From Carnegiea gigantea (lineage: Eukaryota; Streptophyta; Magnoliopsida; Caryophyllales; Cactaceae), in contig JAKOGI010000056.1 in assembly GCA_029747015.1 (NCBI GenBank), positions 363,501 to 427,500 of the forward strand: a DNA stretch of 64,000 bases, read 5' to 3'. Numbering within the stretch: the first letter of the stretch is position 1; every line of letters begins with the position of its first letter. The notes beneath the pieces are model-generated. The model was not told where the DNA came from. It searched no databases and saw only the letters and a list, made by a program, of their open reading frames with translations. The position numbers and the translations under genes were made by a program. Below, one piece after another: positions 10,015 through 21,375 of this stretch.

Positions 10015-12946
10015 CTAAGCATAATAAAGTTTCAGGAATTTGCCATTTATCGGCCCAACTCGTACTCCGTCGGCACCGACAATCCTGTAAGCGCCGTTGG
10101 CATAGATTTCTTGAATCACGTAAGGGCCATCCCACTTAGAAGTGAACTTGCTTCCAGTCTTGTATGGGATAATAATTGGTCTTCTCACCGCGAGCACTTG
10201 ATCTCCAACTTGAAATGAACGCGGTCGTACCTTTTTGTTGAACGCTTATAACAAGCGGGCTTGATAGCATCCCAACTTTTGCTACGCTAGAAGTCTTTTT
10301 TCATCAAGGCCCTCGAGTTCAGCCAAGCAAAGCTTATGATTTTCATCTTCGGTTAAGCATTCCTGAATGGCAATACGGAGCAAAGGGATCTGAAATTCCA
10401 AAGGTAACACCGCTTCAACCCCATACACCAGAGCGAAATGAGTTGATTGGGTCGGTATCTTGTGCATGGTCCTGTATGCCGAAAGAGCCTCCCCTAATCT
10501 TTCATGCCAATCACGTTTTAACTTTGCCGCCATTTTGCTTAATAAGTTACAAAGCGTCTTATTGAACGCTTCTGCCAACCTATTTGCAGGTGCATTGCAC
10601 ATTAAGGATTTGCGTTGGACAAACTTGAACTTTTCGCAAAGAGCGGTCACCAGCTTGTTGACAAATGGTTTGCCATTGTCAGTGATAATATATCGGGGCA
10701 CGCTATATCGATAGATGATATGGGTCTGAATAAAATCAGCAACACTCTTTTTTTTGACTTCTCTCAGTGGGATTGCTTCTGCCTATTTGGAAAAGTAGTC
10801 AGTTGCCGCCAAGATGTACGAGTGGCTAGCAGAGGATTTTGGAGTGATAGGTCCCACAACGTGAAGTCCCCAAGCTTCAAATGGCCAATATGCCATGGTT
10901 GGATGAAGTGGTTTAGGAGGTTAATGAATAAAATTTGCATGAAATTGGCAAAGCTCACATCTTTTTGCATAATCAATGCAGTCTTGTACCATGGTGGGCC
11001 AGTAGTAACCCATCCTCTTGATTCGATCATATAATTTAGGTCCTGCCTGGTGTGTACCGCATATTCCTGATTGTGTTTCCTCCATTGTTTGTCTTGCTTC
11101 TTCGTCTCCCAAGCATCATAACCAAATGCTAAGGAAGGAACGCCGATAAAGAGTCCCATTGAAATAAAGGAAACGGGGAGTTCTTCGTTGGATTTCTGTC
11201 TTATGCCTTGGATCGTTAGGGAGCTTCCATGCTGCAGGTAATCAATGAGTGGTTGGCGCCAGTCTTCTTCGTCTACTTCCTCGGCACCAATCGCATTGAC
11301 TTCTTCCTCAGACTCTTCAGCGAGAGGTGCAACAACCCACAGGTTGCAAACGGGGACATTCATGCCTTCTTCTACCCCCAGTGCCAAAGTGGCTGCGAGG
11401 TTTGCGAGTGCGCCAGTCATCTTATTAGCACTCCTAGGAACGTGCTGTAACTTGACGGTTTCAAGCTTGTCGAGCAGTCGTAAGGCATATTTAGGGTAAG
11501 ATAAGAGGTCGTCCTTTTTGACTTCATATTCCTCGAGAAGCTGCTTGATGACTAATTGAGAATCACCGTAGATGTCAAGGTTTTTGATTCCCATTTCGAT
11601 AGCCATTTGAAGGCCCAAGATTAATGCCTGGTTCTCAGCCATGTTATTTGAGCATAACTTGGTTAACACGAATGAATAGGTGAGGACATGCCTTTCAGGG
11701 GAGATAAACACTACACCAGCACTAGCCCCATCGCTTGTTGCAGCTCCGTCAAAGTACATTTTCCAAGGTAGGAGGATATCGACAAAGAGCACATCTTCAC
11801 CTGGTAAGTCATCGTTTAGCTCCCACTCATCAGGAATTGGGTGATCGGCTAGGAAGTTTGCTAGCGCTTGCCCCTTGACTGCTTTTTGTGGCATATAGAC
11901 AAGATCATGCTGCTTCAAGATCATAGCCCACTTCGCAAGCCGCCCATTGAGGACTGGCCTCGACAGAATGCACTTGATGGGATCGACTTTAGAAACCACG
12001 TGCACCATATATGCTTGTATGTAATGTCTGAGTTTTTGAATGGCAAATACAAGTGACAAGCATATCTTTTCCATGGGTGAATACTTCAATTCAGCCCCCA
12101 CCAATGTACAGCTTAAGTAGTACAGAGCTACTTTTTTCCTTCCTCATTCTTTTGAGCACACAGTGCTCCCAATGATTATTCTTGAGCAGCGACGTAGAGT
12201 ATAAGAGGCTTGCCAGGGATTGGTGCTCCCAATACTGGAGTGTTCGACAAGTATTTCTTGATTTTCGCGAAGGCTTCGCAGCATGACTCGTCCCAATCAA
12301 AAGGTGCTGCTTTTTTCATGAGGTGGCTGAAAGGATGACAACGACCAGCTAGATTTGGTATGAACCTTCGAATATATGCCAAGCGACCTTGAAGGCCGCG
12401 AAGCTCCTTGAGATTCTTAGGCTCAGGCATTTCTTGGATTGCTTTGATCTTGGATTAGTCAATCTCGATCCCTTTATGGTGGACGAAAAAGCCTAAGAAT
12501 TTCCCAAAAGTAACTCCAAATGCACACTTGAGTGGGTTCATCTTCAACTGACATTTTCGCAAACGTTCGAAGACGCTATGAAGATCTAGAATATGATCGC
12601 ATTTCTTTTTAGATTTGACCACCAAGTCATCAACGTAACACTCAATTGTCTTATGGAGCATATCATCAAAAATGTTTTGCATTGCCTTTTGATATGTTAC
12701 CCCCATATTCTTTAGGCCGAAAGGCATCACTTTGTAACAGAAAATGCCCCTGGGACTGCGAAAAGCTGTGGCCTCCTGGTCTTCTGGCGCCATTTGGATT
12801 TGATTATACCCTGCAGTACAATGCATGAATGATAAGGCCTCGTACCCCGTGGTCGAATCAACCATGAGTTCAGTGACGGAGAGCGGGAAATCATCCTTTG
12901 GACATGCGCCGTTGAGATCCCGAAAGTCTATGCAAATGCGAAGTTC
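10015..12946 (-). pseudogene. Tat pol, C-terminal part: RT, RNase H, second RNase H, integrase
   Basis: Reading down from 12946, reverse transcriptase starts at LRICIDFRDLNGACPKDDFP and includes the catalytic CYVDD motif (ORF to 12455). After a stop, the RT connection and RNase H follow (12430-12176 and 12104 onward, ILYVAA and KYSPMEK). A second RNase H starts near WKMYFDGAATSDGASAG with AENQALI and DIYGDSQLVI. This archaeal-type extra RNase H is a hallmark of the Tat lineage. Integrase shows the zinc-binding CGTHQ and CELCQ parts (11112-10921), the second catalytic Asp (IITDNGKPF) and the catalytic Glu region (ANRLAEAFNKTL, 10701-10282), then a C-terminal domain (10197-10015). At least four stops or frameshifts break the frame. 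The N-terminal RT is not here but at 18040, inverted. Confidence 0.9.
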
Positions 12947-13440
12947 TGTAGGGGACAAAAAGTATCCGTCCAATCAAGACCCACCACGTGGTTTATTTTG
13001 CCTAATTACACACTGCCACATGTTAAATTAAATATTTGGTGAATAATTATGACGGCCAATCAAAAAGCGCCACGTGTCACAATGATGCAGAAAATAAATT
13101 ATTATTCCTTTTCCTTTAAGGGATAATTAATAGAAAACCCGCATTCCGTTCCTCTATAAAAGGAGAGCTACTCCTCCCATTTCAGAGGAGAGCTACTCCT
13201 CCCATTTTAGAGGTCGGCATTCAGGAGAAATCACAAGAGCTCAAAACTTCTCTCTGACAGAAGACAACAAGCACCTCAAATACATGTCGTCTATGCGTGG
13301 AGATTTAGGCTCATATCCTGACTGAGATTAAGCCTCTTAGGCCCTCTCTCAGGATCAAATTCATTCAAATTCACTCAAGGAGATTGAATCAGAGTATTTG
13401 TTACACTTGTTCTTGTAACAGCTCGAAATTTGTGTTTACA
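12947..13440 (+). repeat. Truncated 5' LTR of the Tat element
   Basis: It is homologous to the LTR at 3785-4316 but on the opposite strand. The upstream end is cut at the inversion junction: LTR sequence (AGGGGACAAAAAGTATCC) abuts minus-strand RT directly. It keeps the TATA box at 13155-13161 (TATAAAA), transcribed R-U5 and a TACA end at 13440. Relative to the other LTR it has a private 25-bp tandem duplication (13161-13185 and 13186-13210). Confidence 0.85.
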
Positions 13441-13446
13441 AATTTT

Positions 13447-13464
13447 TGGCACGCTCGGTGGGAC
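13447..13464 (+). other. Primer binding site of the Tat element
   Basis: TGGCACGCTCGGTGGGAC begins six bases after the LTR's terminal CA. It starts with the TGG expected to pair with the CCA end of a tRNA. I did not assign the tRNA. Confidence 0.65.
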
Positions 13465-13619
13465 ATTCTCTGCCTCTCATCTCTTTCTCCAAACCACGAA
13501 ATCTACACTTTCTCGAAGACGATCTGGCCCCTAAGAACGCCATCCCTTAACCTTCAAGGAAAGCTGTCCGATCCACATCTCAAGGATCAATAGCCGCTAG
13601 CATTACGTCTAGCGGAGTC

Positions 13620-15147
13620 ATGACTCGAAGTATGGCAAAAGCTGCTGCTGTGATTGCCACAAAACAATCAGTTGGGACTGTCCCGTCACAGTCTCACAAG
13701 ATCCCAAGCCTCGACTCCAACCTGCCTAAAGGAGTCAACAAAGCCACTTCGCATCCTTTGAAGTAAAAATCTGTTGCAGGTTTCAAAATGCACCCAACAA
13801 TATGTCAAGAGGTGGATAAGCTCCGAACTCAGGCAAACCCCACCTTCCAACCTTTCGGTGAAGAAGATCACGGCTATACTAGCAGTGACTTCTCACCGGC
13901 ATCGCCAAGAGAGTTGGTCGCTGAATCGGAGATCGAATCCTCCAATTCTGTTATTATACTAGCCATGGTGACGGAGGCGACCAACGTAGAAGAACAGCTT
14001 GCAAATATGAAAGTAACATTGGAGAGGCTCGCCAAGGAAAGCCTAGAGAAAGACGCTCAAATCAAGCGCCAAAGTGAGCAGATTGCTACTCTGATGAAAA
14101 AGCTGGAAAAGCGGTTATTCGAATCTTCTGGCAAAGGCTCGGATGGTGAAGAGTCTGATAAGGAGTCTAATCGCAGCGAGGACTCTGATGACGAGCGCAT
14201 CAAGAAGAAAGAATCCTCATGGGCGTCGATGTCTGTTGAATAGATTCAAAGTCTAATCACGAATGCTGTTAAAGCTCAATTAGAGGGAGGATCTCACAAG
14301 ACGCATTTGTACACAAAGCCTTATACGAAAAGGATTGATGTCCTTCGCATACCTCATGGATACCAGCTCCCTAAGTTCAACCAATTTGATGGTAAGAGCA
14401 ATCCCAAACAGCACATCGCCCACTTCATTGAGACGTGCAGCAATGCTAGCACCGAGGGAGACAGGTTGGTGAAGCAGTGTGTTCGGTCTCTCAAAGGGAT
14501 CGCCTTCGATTAGTACACGGACCTGGAGCCCGAGTCTATCAACAGCTGGGAGCAAATGGAGCATGAATTCCTCAACATGTTCTACAATACCCAACGCACT
14601 GTTAGTATAACCGAGTTGACAAATACTAAGCAGTGGAAGGATGAATCAGTCCTTGATTACATCGACCATAGGAGATCCCTTAGCCTTGAATGCAGAGATC
14701 GTCTGTCCGAGGCCTCCGCTGTTGAGATGTGCGCTTAGAGTATGGAGTGAGACCTACTTTATGTCTTGCAGATGAGCAAGCCTAGGACCTTTCAAGAGCT
14801 AGCTAAGAAGGCACATGACATGGAAATAACGATAGCAAATCGTCGCAGCAATCCGTCCTCCTCATATGAGTTCAAGAAGGACAAAGATAAGATCAAGAAG
14901 AGCTCAAAGCCTTCCAAGGCACCAGCAAAGGAATCCATGGCCACTTCTGTTGAGGAACCTGTACGGATTTCAGGGAAATCTAGGCCAGAAGAAAAGAAAG
15001 GATCATCCTCGAGGGATGTTGGACAGAAGCGACCTATGTTAAAGGAGCTCCAAGAAAAGAATTATCTGTTTCCTAATTCGGACTTGTCAGGAATGCTCGA
15101 TGAGCTACTTGAAAATGGGATCATCGAACTCTCTGAACCTAAGTGAC
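13620..15147 (+). pseudogene. Tat gag
   Basis: The probable start is ATG at 13620 (MTRSMAKAAA), stopping at 13764-13766. The reading resumes at 13788-14243 with an acidic, Ser/Asp/Glu-rich region and a heptad coiled coil around 14000-14130. The capsid-like retrotransposon gag domain spans about 14300-14740 (HGYQLPKFNQFDG, NSWEQMEHEFLNMFY, ESVLDYIDHRRSLSL). 14766-15146 continues with a basic region and a short C-terminal motif. In-frame stops at 14241, 14511 and 14736 inactivate it; the one at 14511 (FD*YTD) replaces the Trp usually found there, TGG to TAG. Confidence 0.85.
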
Positions 15148-15159
15148 TAGAAGAAGCTG

Positions 15160-16352
15160 GAAGGACAAGCGACCCGAAGTACTGTCGCTATCACAGGGTT
15201 GTTAGCCATCCTTTAGAGAAATGCGTTACTCTCAAAGAGCGCATTATGCAATTAGCTAGGGACGGAAAAATCATATTGGACCTAGATGACTCCGCTGGGG
15301 CCTATCACATTTCTGCTGATGTGGAGTACTTTCCTCCATCACGGCAACAAAGACCTACTCGATCTTATCAACAAAGGGAGAGTAGCACAATTGGCTCTCA
15401 AGGACTCACCATTCAATTCGAAAGCTTGGAACCCGTCATCGTTCCCTTAATGGTTAAGGGACCGGTGGTGCAAACAAATCCTATTCCGATTGAAGACGAA
15501 GAAGGGTGGACACTTATCACTCGGAGGAGGCCAAGGAGTCCAAAACAAGCTTAGGCACCACCCCTTCGCTTAAGAAAGGGGCAAGGCAGGAGGAAGAGTC
15601 CTCAATGTGCAAAAGCCAAGAAAAAGCCAAAGGCAAAAAAGAGGCAAGAAATCCAACCTATCGACCTACTCGAACAGGAGCCGCTCGTTCCCATCACCCT
15701 GGGGGAATTTTTCCCAGTGGATTTTTTTGAGAAGGTTACGGTTAACATGACTTTGTGTTATGAGCTGGAGGATAAGCAAGATGAGAAGGAAGAAAAATTA
15801 GAGAAGCGACGATGAAGCTCTAACTATTTTAGAGACTTTACCGACGTGTGACGATTGGAGGCAAATCTTCAACTTGTCGAAAGAAATACGTCGACAGATT
15901 GCTGTTGCCTTACAGCATCCAAAGCTTTATGTTGACGAGGTAAAAAATGGGGCTCAACCAATGAAATATATTACTTGCTATGCTGCTTGCAACACCGCCA
16001 TCACTTTTACGGATGATGACCTGCTGTTGGGCTCCAAGCCTCACAACCGTCCCCTGTTCGTCATTGCTACATCAGGGAACAAAAAGTCAGACGGATCCTT
16101 GTAGATGGAGGGTCAGCCGTTAACATCATGCATAAGTCCACAATGAATGACTTAGGGATCACGGTGGAAGAGCTTTCTAAAAGTCGAATGGTGATCCAAG
16201 GATTTAGCCTAGAGAGTCAACGCGCGATTGGCATGATCCGGCTAGAATTGACAATGGGAGACCTATCAACATCTTCGATCTTCCATGTAATCGACTCTAC
16301 GACTTCCTACAAACTGTTACTCGGACGCCATGGCTTCATGAGCATGGAATAG
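15160..16352 (+). pseudogene. Tat zinc-finger-like segment and aspartic protease
   Basis: Near 15180-15240 the peptide CRYHRVVSHPLEKC has the C-x-x-H...H...C spacing seen at this place in Tat polyproteins. It is followed by LKERIMQLARDGKIILDLDD and an acidic stretch to 15554. The protease lies at 15874-16352. Its N-terminal part ends in a frameshift near 16080-16120, and the catalytic motif LVDGGSAVNIM (DGGS, equivalent to D-S/T-G) reads in the downstream frame before LLGRHGFMSME. Gag-pol polyprotein would be cleaved by this enzyme in an intact element. Confidence 0.78.
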
Positions 16353-16668
16353 TAGCTTCAACTCTCCATCAATGTCTCAAATACTATCGTGGAGGAGAAA
16401 GAAAGATTGATGGGGATGCTAGGCCATTCACTAAGGCAGAGTCACATTTTGCTGATGCTAATTCTTTGATGAAGCTGCGGCACCTAAAGAGATAATGATA
16501 TCAACAATTGCCTCCACAGGTAACTCAAAAGTTACCAAGAATGCACAGGTGACCACATAGCATGATGGTGCAAAACAGCAACAACGGGGTAGGGAAGACA
16601 ATAAACAAGTTAGCGAAACGCAACCCACTAAACAAGTTGCAAGACAGGTAGCTACTTCAGCAAACTCC

Positions 16669-18040
16669 ATGGCACCGATTTTGAGGTATATTCTGAAATC
16701 TCATCGTAAGGAAGGAGAACCGCCTTTCAGTGGCGTTGTACATGCAAATGTTGGGGGTAAGATTGTTAGGAAGGCTAATAAGGCAAACTTGGATGCCCTT
16801 AAAGGGAGTGCTACGTTACCGACGCAGAAGGTGTACCAGCCAAAGGTGAGCAGACACCCCCTCCCTGAGTTTGTTTCCTCTTCTAAGTTCTTGTTGAAAG
16901 AAGAAGAGGTGTTACCACATACGCATACCAAGGACGGATTCGATCCAAATACATACAAGCTTATGGAAAGAGCCGGGTATAACTTCTAAAACCCCGCTAC
17001 GTTAGGGAAGATAATCGAAGTCAAGCCTTACGGCCTCAATGAAACTCAAAAAATGATCCAAGAGCAAGGAGGCTCAGTGGGTGTCTCTAAAGTTGGGCTT
17101 GATTACACACCGCCACAGCCAGTCAAAATCTCAGGGCGACGCAAGGTCAAACAAAATGCGGCTCAATATATCTCTGCTAAAGAAATAGATGAGGGTGAGG
17201 AGGAAAAGGCTCAACCTCCTATAAAGCCTTCTGTATTCGACAGGTTACAACCATCTGCCTCAAGGAAACGCCCGTCCATCTTTACTAGAATCAAGAGCGG
17301 TCAAAACCCTAAGTCTTCTGTTCCCTGGAGAATAAAGAATCATGCACAACCAAGACCTTCGGTGTTCAACAGAATCACGAAAGTAAAAGGACCATCAAAT
17401 CCATTACTCGAAGAACAAAAAGATTCGGTGTTCAATCGACTTGGTGATGGAAATGAACTGAAAAGTTCTATCCCTTCGTGCATGAAGCGGTTTTCAATTC
17501 TGGATGTAAAGACAGATGGTTCTCTAAGGGTGAAGAGACGCACTGTGGTCTTCACTAGTCAGCTAAGAAGTTTTGACACCGACACAGGAGATGGGCAAGA
17601 AGAAGTAACTTCTTCTAATCACATCACAGGTCGAGAATGCGAGGATTCAGACTCAGAGACGGAGCTTGCAGAAACTCTTAAAACCCTTGATGACGGGGGG
17701 CAAGCCACGGTCGATGATCTAAAGGAATTAAATCTTGGTACCACCGAGGAATCTCGCCCCATTTATATAAGTTCGCTGCTAACGTCCAAGGAAGAAAGTC
17801 AGTACTTTAATCTCCTCTCGGAATATAAGGACGTATTCACATGGAATTATAAGGAAATGTCAGGGCTTAATCCCAAAGTTGTTGTCCATCAACTGTCCAT
17901 CAAAAAGGGTGTGTCTCCGAAAAAGTAGCCCCAAAGACGTTTCTGTCCAGAGTTGGTACCTGAAATTAAAAAAGAAGTCAATAAACTCATTGAAGCAGGG
18001 TTCATTCGGAAGGTAAAATATCCAACATGGATCGCAAACA
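16669..18040 (+). pseudogene. Tat pol linker and N-terminal reverse transcriptase, truncated
   Basis: 16669-16989 and 17053-17928 encode the long linker between protease and RT. It includes repeated SVFDRL/SIFTRI/SVFNRI/SVFNRL motifs (17230-17450) typical of the lineage. RT begins after DVFTWNYKEMSGLNPKVVVH. A stop at 17926-17928 is followed in the same frame by PQRRFCPELVPEIKKEVNK and GFIRKVKYPTWIAN. At 18040 RT sequence stops and target DNA (copy of 3419) starts. The rest of RT is found inverted at 12946. Confidence 0.88.
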
Positions 18041-18410
18041 CATAAGTTCCTACATGCAATGCCAAACATGATCTAAAGGCTAATGACACTGTTAATTGCA
18101 TTTACTATTCCATTGATCATATAGATGACAAATAAACTATCCGATTGCTTGAATTAACCTAACTTAAGTCTTTAGCCTCATCCTAAATTCAAACTTTCTT
18201 TTTTTTTCTTCTTTTCCCCTCCTTTGTTATGATAATCTCATGTAACTTAAGATTTTTGAGTCGACTTGGATCAAATTTTTAGGTCTACCTCATGTAATTA
18301 TGTAACATAATATATTTTCCAATATTTGTGCATTAACCATAGAGTTCATGGCCCAAAGTAACATTCAATTATTTTTTTTTTTTCCCAAACTAGTGCCAAG
18401 TCTTATTTTC
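18041..18410 (+). repeat. Right copy of the ~366-bp target duplication
   Basis: This is the direct repeat of 3419-3784. At the left junction the RT coding sequence expected after WIAN and the target sequence share most of CATA-GTTCCT, so the breakpoint lies in about 9-10 bases of microhomology. Confidence 0.88.
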
Positions 18411-18504
18411 ATCCCCACCAGCATCAATTTATAATTATTTTTTTTACAAAATAGCATTAGATGACCTGGAAACCTAGAGTGTAAGGTAATTTATCATTTT
18501 TTAT

Positions 18505-18544
18505 CTTAATAATAATAATAATAATGATGATGATGATGATGATG

Positions 18545-18594
<50 letters not shown>
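18505..18594. repeat. Compound microsatellite (AAT)n(GAT)n(AAC)n
   Basis: Consecutive trinucleotide runs of AAT, then GAT, then about 17 copies of CAA/AAC lie in the former target DNA to the right of the Tat insertion. Confidence 0.95.
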
Positions 18595-18614
18595 AATGAT
18601 AGTTCTATTTTATC

Positions 18615-19203
18615 ATGAAAGAGAACGGTGAGGCTTTGAAATCAACCACACCACCATCACCACAACCAAAGTTCATGGAAACTCAACTGCCACCAATGCC
18701 AACACCACCACAACCACAACTACACAACCCAAGCGCCGTTGCAACCACGAAATCATCATCTCCTACTCTTCTCCTCCGCATAATCCACTCCCCACTTTCC
18801 TCATTCAACAATGTTGGTCACCCTCTCTTCCTCTTTCTTCCCTCTAACCATACCCATGCCCTTGTACTATCTCCACCTTCAACTCTGCTCTCACAGTCGG
18901 GCTCCTCAACTCGATTTTCCATCCTTCCTGGCCTAACCCTCTCTAGATGATGGCTAATTTCAAAGCCCGTAACATACCCTTTGCCATTGTTGCCATTCCC
19001 ATTGGTCACAGACAAACCCACAACCTCTTGTCCTCCACCACAACCACTGCAACCAAATCCAAAGTCTTTGTCTCTCTGATCCCCCTTTGCAGCCCAATTA
19101 TTCCCCTTCTCACTCCCACCCTCAAATTTCTTATTGAATTTGCAAATGATCCTTAAATACATGGGGTTGAATAAAATTGAGAAACATTTGAGGTGCAAAC
19201 AAG
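18615..19203 (+). other. Unrecognised Pro/Ser/Thr-rich ORFs
   Basis: An ORF at 18615-18950 (111 codons) and another at 18947-19156 are rich in Pro, Ser and Thr, with CAC/ACC-rich codons continuing the composition of the adjacent microsatellite. A Gly-rich ORF overlaps on the minus strand (18818-19216). None has a motif I recognise. This may be non-coding DNA or a decayed gene. Confidence 0.25.
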
Positions 19204-19631
19204 TAGGGGTGAGCACTGTCGGGTACCCAATCGTTTTTTACGGAATCGGGCATTAACTCGATTGGAATTGGATCCACGAAACTAGCAACCGGTCCCAAAA
19301 TTGATTCAACCAGGTTTAGAATTTTAAGAACCAGTACTGGAACCGATAGGAACCAGGTGTAGTTCTGGTTTCCCGGTTCTAGTCTTACTTTTTCCTTCTT
19401 TTTTTTAAAAAAAAAAAATTTACAGAGGAATACTTTGGCATTTCAGCAAGTGATTTCATTCTTGCTATGGGAACTAGAGTATAACAATGATGTCAATATT
19501 TAGTGAGAAGAAATATCATCACATTTGAGATTAACTCACAAACATAATAGAGATCGATGTTAGTAGTAGACTACAAGTCATTAACATTAGGAAAGCACTC
19601 CATTAAATAATTAAGAGTTTAGTAGTGCACA

Positions 19632-21363
19632 TGATGTGGATTTTATATTTTGTTTTAAAATCCTTTTTATTTGCAAGTGCACAAGATCAATTATAGACAA
19701 ACGAGTATAGGGGTGTCGATCCCACGAGGAACAATGTTGATTTTTAATTTTAACTCTTCCAACTATAAAGAATAAGTTGAATAAGGAGTATAATTATCGA
19801 TATAATTAAAGAAGCAAAAAGAAAAGTAAAAGTGTCAAGTAGAGAGAATTCAGATGAGTGAATGTTCTAGAATTTCGGATTTCACCTTTGAAGCAAATAT
19901 TGAATTGCTAATTCAAATGGAGATTTGATTTGTCTCTTGTGCAGCTGAAGCTACAAGCATTAAGTCATAAATTGAAAAGATGAATTATAATTATCAAATA
20001 AAATTATTTATTTAGTGGCTTAGCATGAATTATTCTTTCTAGATATAACTCAAATAATTTCTAGCATAAATTATTCAATTTTAGCAATTACAATTTTAAG
20101 GCCATTTACATAATGTCATATTAGCCTACAATGTCTAATATTCATTTGAGATAGCAAATTAAACTATTGCAATCAACATGAATAAACAACAGTATTAGAA
20201 TGCATAAGTAGGTTAAGATCAAGTTTACACTCAAATTATGCAATCAAAGAGATAAAAATTACCCCAAAAGAAATTACCAAAAATAATATTATTATCAAGA
20301 ATTCATCCTAATCCTAGAACTGAGTAGTTTAGCCGACCATAGTTAGTGAAAACACCATGATAATTGGTATATTTCACTACCTATGTCTAAACTTTTGTAC
20401 TCAATTACAAACTAATGAAGTAAACACTCTTAAATTTGACTCACAAATGAGATGAGAACAGAAGAGAAAAATAGCCAACAAAACTTATATTCTTCCAAAC
20501 CCCTCAACCCAAATGATTTTGTCTTACAAAATACTCTCAACTCTCTAAAGAAAAATAGAAGATGGAGGGTAGAATGCTTGGATGAATGGATGAGTGTATG
20601 AATATCCAATGAATCCAACTCATAACCCTTTTTATAGTGAAAATTCCCTCTCTCTTGGTGCCAAAAATTAATGAAAATAATTAATTCTCAATTAATTTGG
20701 CTGTTACATTGCATGAAAAAGGGCTAGTCTTTAGCTAAATTTAATCAAGATTAATTAGCTTTTACTAGATCAATAATTAGCCATGTGGGAAATTTAGAAA
20801 AAGGAGTGGGCTGCAAAGGAGAAGTTGGATGAATGCTAATGGGCTACTAGGATAGGCCCAACTGATTTGTGAGGGAAAGGAAGAGAAGAAGAGGAGCTGG
20901 GTAGTGGAAGATGGCTACTGGGCTTCAGTTGGGTTGTCTGGACAGGCCCACACGGGCTGTACGAGAAGAAGGAGTTGGCGGGCTGCGGTTGGGCCTCGGC
21001 TGAACAGGCCCACACGGCTGGGAAAATAGAGGGACTGTAAGGGAGATGGGAGGAGCCGGTGCTGGAGTTGGACAGTGGGCCGCGCTGGTTGGGCGGGCCT
21101 TGCCACGCCTGGGCCATGGCTGATTTCTTCTTGTGATTTCTTCCTTTTTTTTTCCTTTTTTTCCTCTTGGGCTTGAGCTTGGACTTCAGGCCTTGTACAT
21201 GTTGGAGGTTTGAGTAGAATTAATCAATTCCACCCAAATTTTCTATATTTATTTTACCTGAAAATCACATAAATTATGCATTATTTACTAATAAAAATAT
21301 ATTTCAAAGATTTAAAAGTAGGTAAAATAAAGGAGAAAATTACATATAAAATATGAATTATCA
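19632..21363 (-). repeat. 3' LTR of the Athila element
   Basis: It is 1732 bp and aligns along its length with 31466-33171. The minus-strand reading starts TGATAATTCAT and ends CCACATCA. Inside is a GC-rich patch (about 20830-21120) with an open frame on the minus strand that is also open in the other LTR. Confidence 0.95.
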
Positions 21364-21375
21364 ACTCCCCCACAT
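21364..21375 (-). other. Polypurine tract of the Athila element
   Basis: Read on the minus strand, GATGTGGGGGAGT directly precedes the 3' LTR. This is the position and composition of the plus-strand primer in Athila-type elements. Confidence 0.85.

Larger units (their letters stand above)
3785..18040. mobile_element. Tat-lineage (Retand-like) Ty3/gypsy element with internal inversion
   Basis: The insert holds one copy of each part of a Tat element in two opposed blocks. Block B, minus strand, 12946 down to 3785, carries RT from its LRIC motif, RNase H, a second RNase H, integrase, an antisense extra ORF, a tandem array and the 3' LTR. Block A, plus strand, 12947 to 18040, carries a 5'-truncated LTR, PBS, gag, protease and RT up to its PTWIAN motif. 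RT sequence in A stops about ten codons before RT sequence in B begins, so they look like two halves of one element. Flipping 12947-18040 restores the normal gene order. The dual RNase H, the SVFNRL-type linker repeats before RT and the extra antisense ORF place it in the Tat lineage. All reading frames carry stops or shifts, so the copy is dead. Confidence 0.85.

Noticed and set aside
3785..18040. Two independent Tat elements inserted head to head
   Set aside because: The parts complement each other without overlap (RT split at one point, each LTR once), which a single inverted element explains more simply.
18818..19216. 132-codon Gly-rich minus-strand ORF
   Set aside because: It overlaps a Pro/Ser-rich plus-strand ORF in simple-repeat-like DNA. 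Neither strand shows a known domain.
20836..21117. Pro/Ser-rich ORF in an Athila LTR as a host gene
   Set aside because: It recurs in the second LTR at 32610-32933, so it belongs to the retroelement.
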